From an uncultured Methylocystaceae bacterium (GTDB lineage: Bacteria; Pseudomonadota; Alphaproteobacteria; Rhizobiales; Beijerinckiaceae), in the NCBI GenBank assembly GCA_903870245.1, contig CAIQCB010000057.1, positions 270,760 to 334,759 on the forward strand: a DNA stretch of 64,000 nucleotides, written 5' to 3'. Shown in pieces: positions 28,708 through 36,660 of this stretch (within the stretch, counting starts at the first letter, position 1; every line of letters begins with the position of its first letter). Below the pieces are notes generated by a model. The model was not told the origin of the DNA. It worked only from the letters and a program-made list of their open reading frames with translations, and did no database searches. Both the position numbers and the translations under genes were made by a program.

Positions 28708-28953
28708 TTGATTCTTCTCGTGGTTGTCGCCGTTGGGCCATTTTGGGGCCAACGAGCGATGGCGCAATTATGGCCGTCTGAGGCTAGGCGTCGCCCCGTC
28801 GACCCGGAAAGCTGGTTTTTCCTGCCTTTTTGGCCCTTCCGCATCCGTCCGGATTATGGCCGTCCGGCGCCGGCGCTTGTCGATCTTTTGCCGCTCCCGG
28901 AGCCTAGACTGAGGTCAAATCGCCATTGTGAGACGGGATTCCGCAACTCATGA
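28708..28953 (+). CDS. Possible small secreted protein
   Basis: An 81-residue frame with TTG start and a possible signal peptide (about 1-19, ending AMA). The mature part is Pro/Arg/Trp rich (WFFLPFWPFRIRPDYG). Its TGA overlaps the ATG of the lytic transglycosylase (ATGA), which would allow translational coupling and is the best support. There is no strong ribosome-binding site at the TTG; an ATG at 28759 is the alternative. No family recognised. Confidence 0.35.
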   Translation: MILLVVVAVGPFWGQRAMAQLWPSEARRRPVDPESWFFLPFWPFRIRPDYGRPAPALVDLLPLPEPRLRSNRHCETGFRNS

Positions 28954-30011
28954 CTGACCTGACCTATCTACCTGAAAGCGATGACAGGTCGCTTTCGAAC
29001 CTGACGGCGGCTCGCCGAAAATCACGCGCGAGGCTGCGTGACCGCCTGCCGTCGTTCGAGGGATTGCGCGCGCTGCCCCTGCTTGCGCGCACGATGGGCG
29101 TCGCGGTCTTTCTCTGTGTTCTTGCGGTGTTTTCGCTGACTGCGCCGGGCGACGACAGTCCACGGGCCGAGCGTATCTATCGCGCCGCCAAATCCCGATC
29201 CCCTGCCTCGGCCCTTGCGCGATTTTTTGGTCAGGACGATGGTTCAGCGCTCGACTCTGATTTCTCAATTGAGCAGGCGGCGTTGACGTGGGGGCATCGC
29301 TTGCGGGATGCAGCGGAGCTCGATCAGCCGGGCGTCTTGCGTTTTGGACCAGTGAAAGTTCATCAATCGGTCGTCGAACATGTCGTCAAGGCGGCGCAGA
29401 CAACGGATATGGACCCCGCGTTGCTGATGGCCATCGCCGAGAAAGAATCCAATTTCATAACCCGCGCCAAGGCCCGTACTTCGTCGGCGAGCGGTCTGTT
29501 CCAGTTCGTGGAGAAGACCTGGTTCCAGGCTATTAAAAATTTCGGGCATCGATACGGCCGCGCCGAAGAGGCGAACGCCATCGCCAGCGACGATGGTGCG
29601 TCCGTCGCGCCGCAGAAACGCGCCAAAATCCTTGGCCTGCGCAACGATCCCTATCTTTCGGCGGCGCTGGCGGCTGAAATGCTGAAGAAGGACGGCGCCA
29701 AGATCGCCGGGAAGATTGGCCGTCCGCTAACGCCGGGCGAGACCTATCTCATTCACTTTTTGGGTCCCGAGGACGCCGAACGTTTCATGAAGACCATGAA
29801 CGAAGCCCCGAACGTGTCGGCGGCGTCCTTGCTGCCCCGTCCGGCGCGCGCCAATCGACCAATTTTTTACGAGCAGCAGGGCCGCAGGTTAAAGGATCGC
29901 TCGGTGGCTGAAGTGCACGAAGCCTTTGAAGAAATGATGGGCAAACGCACCAATCGCTATGAAGACGTCGCCTCGAAGCTGCCGGAAGGCGTCACGGCCT
30001 ATACCGAGTAA
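28950..30011 (+). CDS. Lytic transglycosylase (SLT domain) membrane protein
   Basis: A 353-residue enzyme that cleaves peptidoglycan between MurNAc and GlcNAc. One membrane helix lies at about 47-64. The SLT domain is centred at about 145-200: the catalytic Glu is in AEKESNF, followed by SSASGLFQF, and later YLIHFLGPEDAERF. The C-terminal 60 residues are charged. It converges with argC with an 18-base gap. Confidence 0.9.
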   Translation: MTDLTYLPESDDRSLSNLTAARRKSRARLRDRLPSFEGLRALPLLARTMGVAVFLCVLAVFSLTAPGDDSPRAERIYRAAKSRSPASALARFFGQDDGSALDSDFSIEQAALTWGHRLRDAAELDQPGVLRFGPVKVHQSVVEHVVKAAQTTDMDPALLMAIAEKESNFITRAKARTSSASGLFQFVEKTWFQAIKNFGHRYGRAEEANAIASDDGASVAPQKRAKILGLRNDPYLSAALAAEMLKKDGAKIAGKIGRPLTPGETYLIHFLGPEDAERFMKTMNEAPNVSAASLLPRPARANRPIFYEQQGRRLKDRSVAEVHEAFEEMMGKRTNRYEDVASKLPEGVTAYTE

Positions 30012-30029
30012 CGCCAGCCCCGACTGCGA

Positions 30030-30950
30030 TCAGGCGGCGCCGGCGATCATCAAATCAAGGTTTTGCACGGCGGCGCCGGAAGCGCCCTTGCCGAGGTTGT
30101 CCAGCCGCGCCACCAGCACGACCTGACGCTGCGTTTCGTTGGCGCAAACGTACAGCTCCATGTCGTCTGTGCCATTCAGGGCCAGCGCGTCGATTCGCCC
30201 GTTCGCCGGGGCCTTCGCCGGCCGCACATGCCGCGCGCCGGCGTAATGCCGGGCGTAGGCGTCCATGAACGCCGCCGGCGTTGGGTCGCCGGCCAAAGCG
30301 TCGAGGATCAGCGGGATCGACACCAGCATGCCCTGATGAAAATTGCCGACAGATGGAACAAAGAGCGGGCGCGCCGTCAGCTTCGCATAGGCCATGATCT
30401 CGGGAAGATGCTTGTGGGCAAGGCCCAGCGCATAAAGCTCGAAGGCCGGCGCTGCCCCTGATTCATAGGCCTCGATCATCTGGCGACCTCCGCCGGAATA
30501 GCCCGAGACGGCGTTGATCGTCAGCGCCTGGTCGGGTGAGATCAGGCCGGCGTCGACGAGCGGCCGCAACAGTGCAATGGAGGCGGTAGCGTAACAGCCG
30601 ACATTGGCGACACGCGCCGCCCCGGCGATCATCGCCGGCTGACTGGCGCAAAGCTCCGGAAAACCATAGACCCAGCCGGTCGCCACGCGATGGGCCGTCG
30701 AGGCGTCCAGAATGCGGGGCGCACGCGCGCCGAGCCCGTCACAGAGCGCAACCGTCTCCAGAGCGGAGTCGTCCGGCAGGCACAGTATGGCGATATCGGC
30801 TGCGGCGAGGAGATCGCGTTTGATCTCCGGGTCCTTCCGCTTTTCCGCAGGAATTGCGAGGAGGTGGATATCTTTTCGTCCGGCCAGTCGCTCACGGATG
30901 CCCAGACCGGTCGTGCCGGCCTCGCCGTCGATAAAGATTTTGCAGGTCAT
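30030..30950 (-). CDS. argC: N-acetyl-gamma-glutamyl-phosphate reductase (short type)
   Basis: Third step of arginine synthesis. The 306-residue short form is typical of alphaproteobacteria. It starts with IFIDGEAGTTGLGI (nucleotide-binding loop), has the catalytic Cys in VANVGCYATAS, and VSGYSGGGR and HKHLPEI farther on. I use the ATG at 30950, with GGATG upstream; another ATG lies seven codons earlier. The gene upstream on this strand, HU, is separated by a terminator, so argC is likely transcribed alone. Confidence 0.95.
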   Translation of the reverse strand: MTCKIFIDGEAGTTGLGIRERLAGRKDIHLLAIPAEKRKDPEIKRDLLAAADIAILCLPDDSALETVALCDGLGARAPRILDASTAHRVATGWVYGFPELCASQPAMIAGAARVANVGCYATASIALLRPLVDAGLISPDQALTINAVSGYSGGGRQMIEAYESGAAPAFELYALGLAHKHLPEIMAYAKLTARPLFVPSVGNFHQGMLVSIPLILDALAGDPTPAAFMDAYARHYAGARHVRPAKAPANGRIDALALNGTDDMELYVCANETQRQVVLVARLDNLGKGASGAAVQNLDLMIAGAA

Positions 30951-31038
30951 TGGCGCATCCAATTGCTTCATGCGAACCGGGCGTCTTATGCGGTCGCGGC
31001 GATTGAAAAGGCAAGCCGGAAAGTCGATGCAATCCCTT

Positions 31039-31070
31039 AAAAAAAGAGGCGACGCGCGAAGCGTCGCCTC
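31039..31070 (-). terminator. Rho-independent terminator of the HU gene
   Basis: A perfect 10-bp stem, GAGGCGACGC (31046-31055) with GCGTCGCCTC (31061-31070) and a five-base loop, preceded on the plus strand by seven A residues (31039-31045). Read on the minus strand it is a GC-rich hairpin followed by a T run, 32 bases past the HU stop codon. Confidence 0.92.
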
Positions 31071-31102
31071 ATGAATTTCAATAGTTCGGATGAAATCCGA
31101 TA

Positions 31103-31492
31103 TCAGCCTGTCGCGGCGCCCTTCAGCTTCGACAGCGCACGGATCTTGACGCGCACGCTCGCCGGCTTGGCGGCGCCCTTGATCATTTCGCCCGTCGCCG
31201 GATTGCGGACCAACGTGCCCGCCTTTCGCGCCGGCACCTTGCGCAGCGTCACTTTCAGAAGACCCGGCAGTGTGAATTCGCCGACTCCGCGCGGATGAAC
31301 GGAGCCCAGGAAAACGTTTTCGATCGTCGCATAAACGCTGGCGGCGGTCTTGCGCGGCAGTTCATTCTGTTCGGCGATCAGGCCAATCAGCGCGGATTTG
31401 GTCAGTGTCTCCTTGATCGGACGGACCGCAGCCGGTTCTGCCTTGGCGGTCTTTTTTCGCGCCGGCGCCTTGGTGGTTTTAGCTCTTGCCAT
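31103..31492 (-). CDS. HU-family DNA-binding protein with Lys/Ala-rich N-terminus
   Basis: A 129-residue nucleoid protein. The HU core runs from about residue 26 (IKETLTKSALIGLIAEQNE) and includes FTLPGLLKVTLRKVPAR and the DNA-intercalating arm RNPATGEMI. Before it lies a basic extension (RAKTTKAPARKKTAKAEPAA) like histone tails, as in some HU variants of alpha- and betaproteobacteria. GGAGAG precedes the ATG. Its role would be chromosome compaction; it is not the classic hupB next to clpX/lon. Confidence 0.92.
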   Translation of the reverse strand: MARAKTTKAPARKKTAKAEPAAVRPIKETLTKSALIGLIAEQNELPRKTAASVYATIENVFLGSVHPRGVGEFTLPGLLKVTLRKVPARKAGTLVRNPATGEMIKGAAKPASVRVKIRALSKLKGAATG

Positions 31493-31802
31493 TTTGGCTC
31501 TCCGTTAGACTAAAGAATCATTGGGGTTTCGTGATTGTTTCAGCGAACGCCGCACATTTTGCTAGCGATCTATTGATCGATTCGCAATCCTTAACCCTGG
31601 TTAAAGCAAGGCCAGAAACAGTTTCGCGCCAAAAGTCCCGGAAAAAGCCTGTAAAAATCCCGAAAACCGAAACCTGCTAAAGTTTGGCGCGACCGGCGAA
31701 ACGCGGAAAAATCCAGAAAACCCCTTGTATTGAGGGTCCTAAACGGCGATTCGCGGACAATATGCTGACCGGGCGGGATGCTTCGCCTCGACGCGTTGCG
31801 GT
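31493..31802. other. HU upstream region with 14-bp palindrome
   Basis: A 310-base gap between the HU gene and a small minus-strand gene. It contains the perfect palindrome TTAACCCTGGTTAA at 31591-31604, about 100 bases upstream of the HU start. It looks like a regulator site, but the spacing between TTAA halves (six) is one short of the CtrA consensus, so I do not name a regulator. A direct role in HU expression is inference. Confidence 0.35.
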
Positions 31803-32060
31803 TCAGGCCGAGGCCCAGACCATGCGATGGCGGTCGAAACCGTCGTCGGTTGCATCGGCGTGATCGAGTTCGGCGCGCACAAACCTCAAAAAAGCGCGGT
31901 CCGCCTCCGCCTGGGTGAGGTAGGGTCCGGCGACGTCCTCGTTCACAGCGAGGTAGCCCAGACAGGCGCGCTCGACAGAAGCGAAATTGCGATGGTCGGC
32001 ATGACACCAGATTTTCGCCTTAGCGAGAGCCGAACTCGAAATCATGGGGCCTAAATCCAT
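31803..32060 (-). CDS. Small hypothetical protein
   Basis: An 85-residue cytoplasmic protein with even amino acid composition (KIWCHADHRNFASVERACLG, then a charged helix around EADRAFLRFVRAELDHAD). GGATGA lies close before the ATG at 32060; a second ATG at 32045 is possible. I recognise no family. The three histidines and two cysteines could bind a metal but do not form a known motif. Confidence 0.5.
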   Translation of the reverse strand: MDLGPMISSSALAKAKIWCHADHRNFASVERACLGYLAVNEDVAGPYLTQAEADRAFLRFVRAELDHADATDDGFDRHRMVWASA

Positions 32061-32118
32061 TCATCCGTCGAATGAAGGAAATGTTGGCGCGTGAATATGA
32101 CCAAAGCATGAAGCAATG

Positions 32119-32218
32119 TCCTGGAGCTTTTTCCTGTCTGATTAATCAGACTGGGGCTCAGGTCTTCTGTTACATCGCGCATTCTTGCGCCGGACCGATT
32201 CCAATTCGGCGGTAAGCG
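32119..32218 (-). repeat. RIME/Bru-RS-like extragenic palindromic element, copy 2
   Basis: About 100 bases in minus orientation, ending 7 bases from the stop codon of the minus-strand DUF4105 gene. Its hairpin is the perfect 16-base palindrome GTCTGATTAATCAGAC. The blocks CCGAATTGG, AAGACCTGAGCCC and GCTCCAGGA align with copies 1 and 3. Confidence 0.8.
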
Positions 32219-32225
32219 TCCAAAG

Positions 32226-33251
32226 CTAGGGCCCGGACGACGGCGTTGTGGGCAGTCCTGCGCGAAGAGCGCTGGAATAATCAGGTTGCAAGAGGCCGTC
32301 GGATTCCAGGGCTCTGGGGGAAATTTTCGAGCGTTCCCGCAACGTGGCCATGGGCAGGCTCGTATCGAGCAGTCCTTGCGAATAGGCGTAATCGGGAAAA
32401 TACCCGGAGGCCAACACTCGCCAGTCAAGCGGAATTTTCGAGCCGGTGAGTTTCGCCATTTTGAAGATCATTGTCGTGCAATTGCTGACGATCGTGTTGT
32501 AGAAGGCTGGTTGTGCGGCCAGCTTATTGGCCTCGTCGACATAGGCGAGCAGCATGGCGCGGATTTTTTCCGGAGATGTTTTGACGCGATAGATGCGCAA
32601 ATCTTCGCCCCGCGCTTTGGCGCGCAGGCGCAAGGCGTCGCGCTCGTCGGCGGCGAGATAGACTAACTCTGAGGCGCGAAAGAAACCGGCGACAACCGAA
32701 AAGCTCTGGGCGCGGGTCCGTCGCGCCTCAATGGACCAGAGCAGAAAGCGGCCATCGGTGAATCCGAAGCTCATCATGATGTGCGCGATGGGTTCGCCCA
32801 TCCAGTAATCGGCGATGAGATCCAGCGAGGACAGTTTGCCAAGATCGAAGCGGCGCGTTTCCCAGCGTGGCGTGAAGTCGGTTTCGCTGCGCCAGTCGAA
32901 GTCGCGCACGTTATGCATCAGCAGCGTTTCACCCTCCAGCGTCGCCGTCGCAGGACGCGAAACATCGGTCGCCCAGTCGCGCGCGCCAGAGGGCTGAACC
33001 GTCGACCACCAGCCAAAGAAAAAGCCGATCAGCGACGCGCCGAGGATATAGGCGAAGCGTCTCTCCGTCGGGTTGGCGGCGGGACGAAGCGCGAAAAAGG
33101 CGACAAGCAGTAACGCCAGCATCCAGAGAGTTGAAACCGCCTCGCTCATCGCCGCGCCGAAAGGCGGATGATACCAAAGGGCCAGGGCGCCATAGACGCC
33201 GACGCCAGCCATCGTCAGCAAGAAGACGAACGATAGAAGATATTTGATCAT
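32226..33251 (-). CDS. DUF4105 membrane protein
   Basis: A 341-residue inner-membrane protein. Three hydrophobic segments (about 3-28, 38-57, 65-84) come first, then a DUF4105 domain with the diagnostic NVRDFDWRSETDFTPRWE and later NTIVSNCTTMI (Cys/Asn suggest a papain-like NlpC/P60-related fold, which is only a family-level hypothesis). Its function is unknown. A repeat element follows the stop codon. The ATG at 33251 has no strong ribosome-binding site. Confidence 0.85.
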   Translation of the reverse strand: MIKYLLSFVFLLTMAGVGVYGALALWYHPPFGAAMSEAVSTLWMLALLLVAFFALRPAANPTERRFAYILGASLIGFFFGWWSTVQPSGARDWATDVSRPATATLEGETLLMHNVRDFDWRSETDFTPRWETRRFDLGKLSSLDLIADYWMGEPIAHIMMSFGFTDGRFLLWSIEARRTRAQSFSVVAGFFRASELVYLAADERDALRLRAKARGEDLRIYRVKTSPEKIRAMLLAYVDEANKLAAQPAFYNTIVSNCTTMIFKMAKLTGSKIPLDWRVLASGYFPDYAYSQGLLDTSLPMATLRERSKISPRALESDGLLQPDYSSALRAGLPTTPSSGP

Positions 33252-33375
33252 GGGACAGAAAACATTGATACGTCGATCATGGAGCTTGTTGTATCTTTCG
33301 CATCAACGAAGGCCGGGGTCGAGGTCGGGCTCGCGGCGCAAGGCAAACCAGGTGTCTTTTCGAACCGGCTGGCTC

Positions 33376-34461
33376 CTATAGCAGCGCGCAGTCGATCGAG
33401 GAGCGTTCGCCCAGACATTTCGCCTGCGTCGCCAACCATTTCTCCGCCGCTTGCGCGCCGTAATCGTGCAACTCGACCAAACGCCCCCATCGTGGATCGA
33501 GTTTGGTCGAATGACCAAGATCGAATACTTTTTCGTCCGCAGCGATCCGGTGCAGGCGCAAATTATGCAGCCGACGAAAGAAGGGGTTTTTGAACTCGAC
33601 GTTGTGCGGCTCCTCGTCCAGCGCTGTTTTGAGCAGGCCGATGAGGTGGATCGCCTGCGTCAGATTGGCGTTGAAGGTGATTTCGTTCAGACGATGGGCG
33701 ATTTCCTTGGCCGTGGCAGGATTGCGGCCGCGGCGTGGCGGGTTGAGTTGCACCAGCAAAAGATCGTTCGCGTCGGTTTCGTTGATCAGCGGCTCGAGCG
33801 CGGGATTGGCCGTATAACCGCCGTCCCAGTAATTTTCACCGTCGATTGTCACGGCGTGGAAAAGTTCGGGCAGACAGGCGGAGGCCATGACTGCGTCAGC
33901 GGAGATATCTTTGTTTCTGAAAATCCGAAGCGAGCCATCGGAAACCCGCGTCGCAGACACCAGCAGCTTGACGGCTTCCGGTTTTTTGAGAGCGTCGAAA
34001 TCGATTTCCGCTCTGAGGATGTCGAGTAGAGGATTGAGGTTGAAAGGGTTGAACTGATAGGGCGAGAAGAGGCCCGAAAAAACAGTCTGGGCGATCTCGA
34101 CGCTGCGCGCCGGCGACAACCAGCCGGTCATGGGCGTATCGAAATCGAGCAGACCGGAGAGTGCTGCCATTGGCGTGGCTGTCGCCGATTGCGCAATCTT
34201 GCGCCAGAAAGCCTCGAGCGCTTTTTTCGCGCCGGGCCGACCGTCAACAAGCAATCCATGCGCGAGAACCACGGCGTTCATGGCGCCGGCGCTCGCTCCG
34301 CTGATCGCCTCGAACCCGAGCCAGTCCTCATCGAGCAAACGATCAAGCACGCCCCATGTGTAGGCGCCATGCGCGCCGCCGCCCTGGAGGGCGATGTCGA
34401 TCGACACGGGCGTCGGGTTTGGCTTTTTTGCTGTGGCAGTCGTTGCGTCGATGGCGGTCAT
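33376..34461 (-). CDS. Patatin-like phospholipase
   Basis: A 361-residue serine hydrolase. The oxyanion motif GGGAHGAY (28-35), the nucleophile elbow GASAG (about 55-59) and the catalytic DGGY (about 213-216) make the Ser/Asp dyad of patatins, which release fatty acids from lipids. No signal peptide is present, so it acts inside the cell or is exported by another route. AGAGGA precedes the ATG. It lies between DUF4239 and DUF4105 genes with short gaps. Confidence 0.92.
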   Translation of the reverse strand: MTAIDATTATAKKPNPTPVSIDIALQGGGAHGAYTWGVLDRLLDEDWLGFEAISGASAGAMNAVVLAHGLLVDGRPGAKKALEAFWRKIAQSATATPMAALSGLLDFDTPMTGWLSPARSVEIAQTVFSGLFSPYQFNPFNLNPLLDILRAEIDFDALKKPEAVKLLVSATRVSDGSLRIFRNKDISADAVMASACLPELFHAVTIDGENYWDGGYTANPALEPLINETDANDLLLVQLNPPRRGRNPATAKEIAHRLNEITFNANLTQAIHLIGLLKTALDEEPHNVEFKNPFFRRLHNLRLHRIAADEKVFDLGHSTKLDPRWGRLVELHDYGAQAAEKWLATQAKCLGERSSIDCALL

Positions 34462-34507
34462 GTCGGAGCAATCCTCTTGGGCCAGTAGAGCAGGACGGTC
34501 GGTGACG

Positions 34508-35296
34508 TCATAATCCGCTTTCGGGTATAATTTTGAGCAAATCCGAGAGCGGCGTTGGTTTGACGACCAGCGGCGGCGCGAACGGCAGTTCGTGCAGGGC
34601 GATAAGGCTCAATAGAACAATAACGGCGGAAGTAAAAATCGTCATAGCGGCGATCTGAGGACCTCTTCTCTCCAGATGGACCGAAGCCACGCTGATCTGG
34701 GCGATCAACGCCAGAAACAACACCGACGACCATTTGATCGTTTCCGTGTTATCCGTGCTCAGTTTCAGGCGATTGGACCGCGTCTCGCGAAGCTTCATGG
34801 AAATTTCAGCCAGGGGGTTGTCGCAATTTCTCTTTATCCCCGTGGAAGTGCAGTCTTTCGTGGCGATGCGGATCAAATTATCCTGGGCAATTTCAGCTTC
34901 GGCGGCGGCCTCTCCCCGCGTCATTGCCGGCCACTCCCTCTCAACGACCGCTGACGCATAGCTGCGGATCGCCCGGCTAATGTCGTCGTAAGGCAAATCG
35001 GAAACGGCCACGAGACCGTAAAGCGAGGTGAGTTCGGCGGCCTCTTCCCTGACGATGTCGGCGGCTTTTCTGTTATTGTCCCACACGTCATTGGAGAGGA
35101 ATCCAATCAGGATGCCCAAAATCGGAATCACGCTTCCGAAAAACGAGGGCGTCACGCCGCGAAAAGGCTGAATGCGATCGCGACATTTTTCGCTGAAAGT
35201 CAGCCAATGCAGTAGCGACGCGGTAAATCCAAAAAAGACTGAAAGGACAAAAATAATCTCCGCCGCCGGGAGTATGAGCCATTTTTCGATCATCAT
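34508..35296 (-). CDS. DUF4239-like membrane protein
   Basis: A 262-residue membrane protein. Helices at about 8-28 and 47-65 are followed by a long soluble region with a conserved NDVWDNNRKAADIVREEAAE segment, then two helices near the C-terminus (about 192-242). This is the layout of DUF4239/bestrophin-like bacterial proteins; no activity is known. I use the ATG at 35296, preceded by GGCGAGA; a longer frame begins at 35350. It is upstream of the patatin gene on the same strand. Confidence 0.75.
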   Translation of the reverse strand: MMIEKWLILPAAEIIFVLSVFFGFTASLLHWLTFSEKCRDRIQPFRGVTPSFFGSVIPILGILIGFLSNDVWDNNRKAADIVREEAAELTSLYGLVAVSDLPYDDISRAIRSYASAVVEREWPAMTRGEAAAEAEIAQDNLIRIATKDCTSTGIKRNCDNPLAEISMKLRETRSNRLKLSTDNTETIKWSSVLFLALIAQISVASVHLERRGPQIAAMTIFTSAVIVLLSLIALHELPFAPPLVVKPTPLSDLLKIIPESGL

Positions 35297-35597
35297 CTTA
35301 TCTCGCCGCGTGAAAAAACCACTGTTTGCGCCGGATCGCGCTTCCCTCATCCTCAGAACAGCAATGATCGTCCATTATCTAACCGATCTGGACGGGCGTT
35401 TGCGCAAGTTTTTCGAGGACAGGGTGAATTGATAATGAGCAATATATCCAATAAATGAAACGATTGCCCAAATCTGTTGCGCAATTGCCACATTTCGATG
35501 ACATTGTTTCGTTTTATAGACTTTTCCGGACAGGCCCGTTAACCTGTTCCTGTGATCGGCGACGATCAGCCCTTATCCGGCATGACTACAGATTCGA

Positions 35598-36551
35598 ATG
35601 AAAATCACTACAATTCATAATCACTGTTATTTCCGGCGCATTTATCTTTTGATTGCATCAGGTCTGTTTAGCCTCGGCGCATTCGGCGTATCGCAAGCCT
35701 CGGAGCAAGCCGGTAATCTTCTTTTCCCCTTTTTTGCCGGCTCTACCCATGCGCCGCTGGCGACGGACGAATTGCCGGCGCCGGCCGGCGCTCGCTTGAG
35801 CGCCGCAACCTATGCATGGGAAGTCTTCACCCCGGTCGAACTCGCCTCGTCGCCCTACAACAAGACGTTGCGTATCCCTGTCTGGTTGCGTCTTCTCGCG
35901 TCAGTGCCCGCCAACAATGGTTGGAACATCAATTTTCTGGCGTATTCTCTTTACATCGATCGATGGACGACGACGCCGGGCGGCCCCCTTGAGCCTTCGA
36001 AGACCCGGCACGAAGCCGGACGGGGAGACGCAGGCGTTCAAGTTACATTCACGCATGACCTCAACGAACGCTGGAGCGCCGGTTTCGGCGCCCGTTTGCA
36101 GGGTCCGACCGCCGGCCCCGGCATCCTCGCCAACACGGCTGATGCGGAACTGGGCAGCGGTCGTTGGCAAATCATGCCCTGGGTCAGCTTTCGCGCCTCA
36201 TTGCCGGAATTGTCGGAGGGAGCTTTTTTCGCGCCCACCATGCGCTGGACGATGAGTTATGGCGGAGATATCGAGCGTCGCAGAATTAACGAACCCCAGA
36301 TCCGCCCGACGTTCCAGATGGATTTGTCGAAAAAATGGTTCCTGATGCTTTATCCGACCTACGCCATACGCATCAATTACGGCGGTTCCGTTCCGGGTCA
36401 GACGGGCCGGTTGTTTCTGCCAATCGATGGTCTTGTTGGCTACAGATTTTCGGATAGCTTCCAGGTCAGTCTGCAGGCGGCTACGCCGATCGTCAATCAA
36501 TACCCGGTGTTCGATCTTTTCACGATGTTATGGTTCAGGGGAAGTTTTTGA
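35598..36551 (+). CDS. Putative outer-membrane beta-barrel protein
   Basis: A 317-residue exported protein, signal peptide about 1-36 (cleavage after QASE). The mature part alternates hydrophobic and polar residues in about ten strands with many Trp/Tyr/Phe, and ends in LWFRGSF with a terminal Phe, as expected for a BAM substrate. Related proteins are annotated as transporters or lipid A related, but I see no specific motif. It is isolated: 300 bases of gene-free DNA upstream and an ABC-F gene 109 bases downstream. Confidence 0.75.
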   Translation: MKITTIHNHCYFRRIYLLIASGLFSLGAFGVSQASEQAGNLLFPFFAGSTHAPLATDELPAPAGARLSAATYAWEVFTPVELASSPYNKTLRIPVWLRLLASVPANNGWNINFLAYSLYIDRWTTTPGGPLEPSKTRHEAGRGDAGVQVTFTHDLNERWSAGFGARLQGPTAGPGILANTADAELGSGRWQIMPWVSFRASLPELSEGAFFAPTMRWTMSYGGDIERRRINEPQIRPTFQMDLSKKWFLMLYPTYAIRINYGGSVPGQTGRLFLPIDGLVGYRFSDSFQVSLQAATPIVNQYPVFDLFTMLWFRGSF

Positions 36552-36660
36552 GGCCGACAGACCAGTGAGACCAGTCGCCCAGTGAGGCTGACGAAAAAAA
36601 TATGTCGTTGTCCGCAGGACACATACGACCCGGCGGGAATTGGTGTATGGCTCCCGATCG

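Noticed and set aside
31591..31604. CtrA box in front of HU
   Set aside because: TTAA halves are six bases apart; the consensus needs seven. Kept only as an unnamed palindrome.
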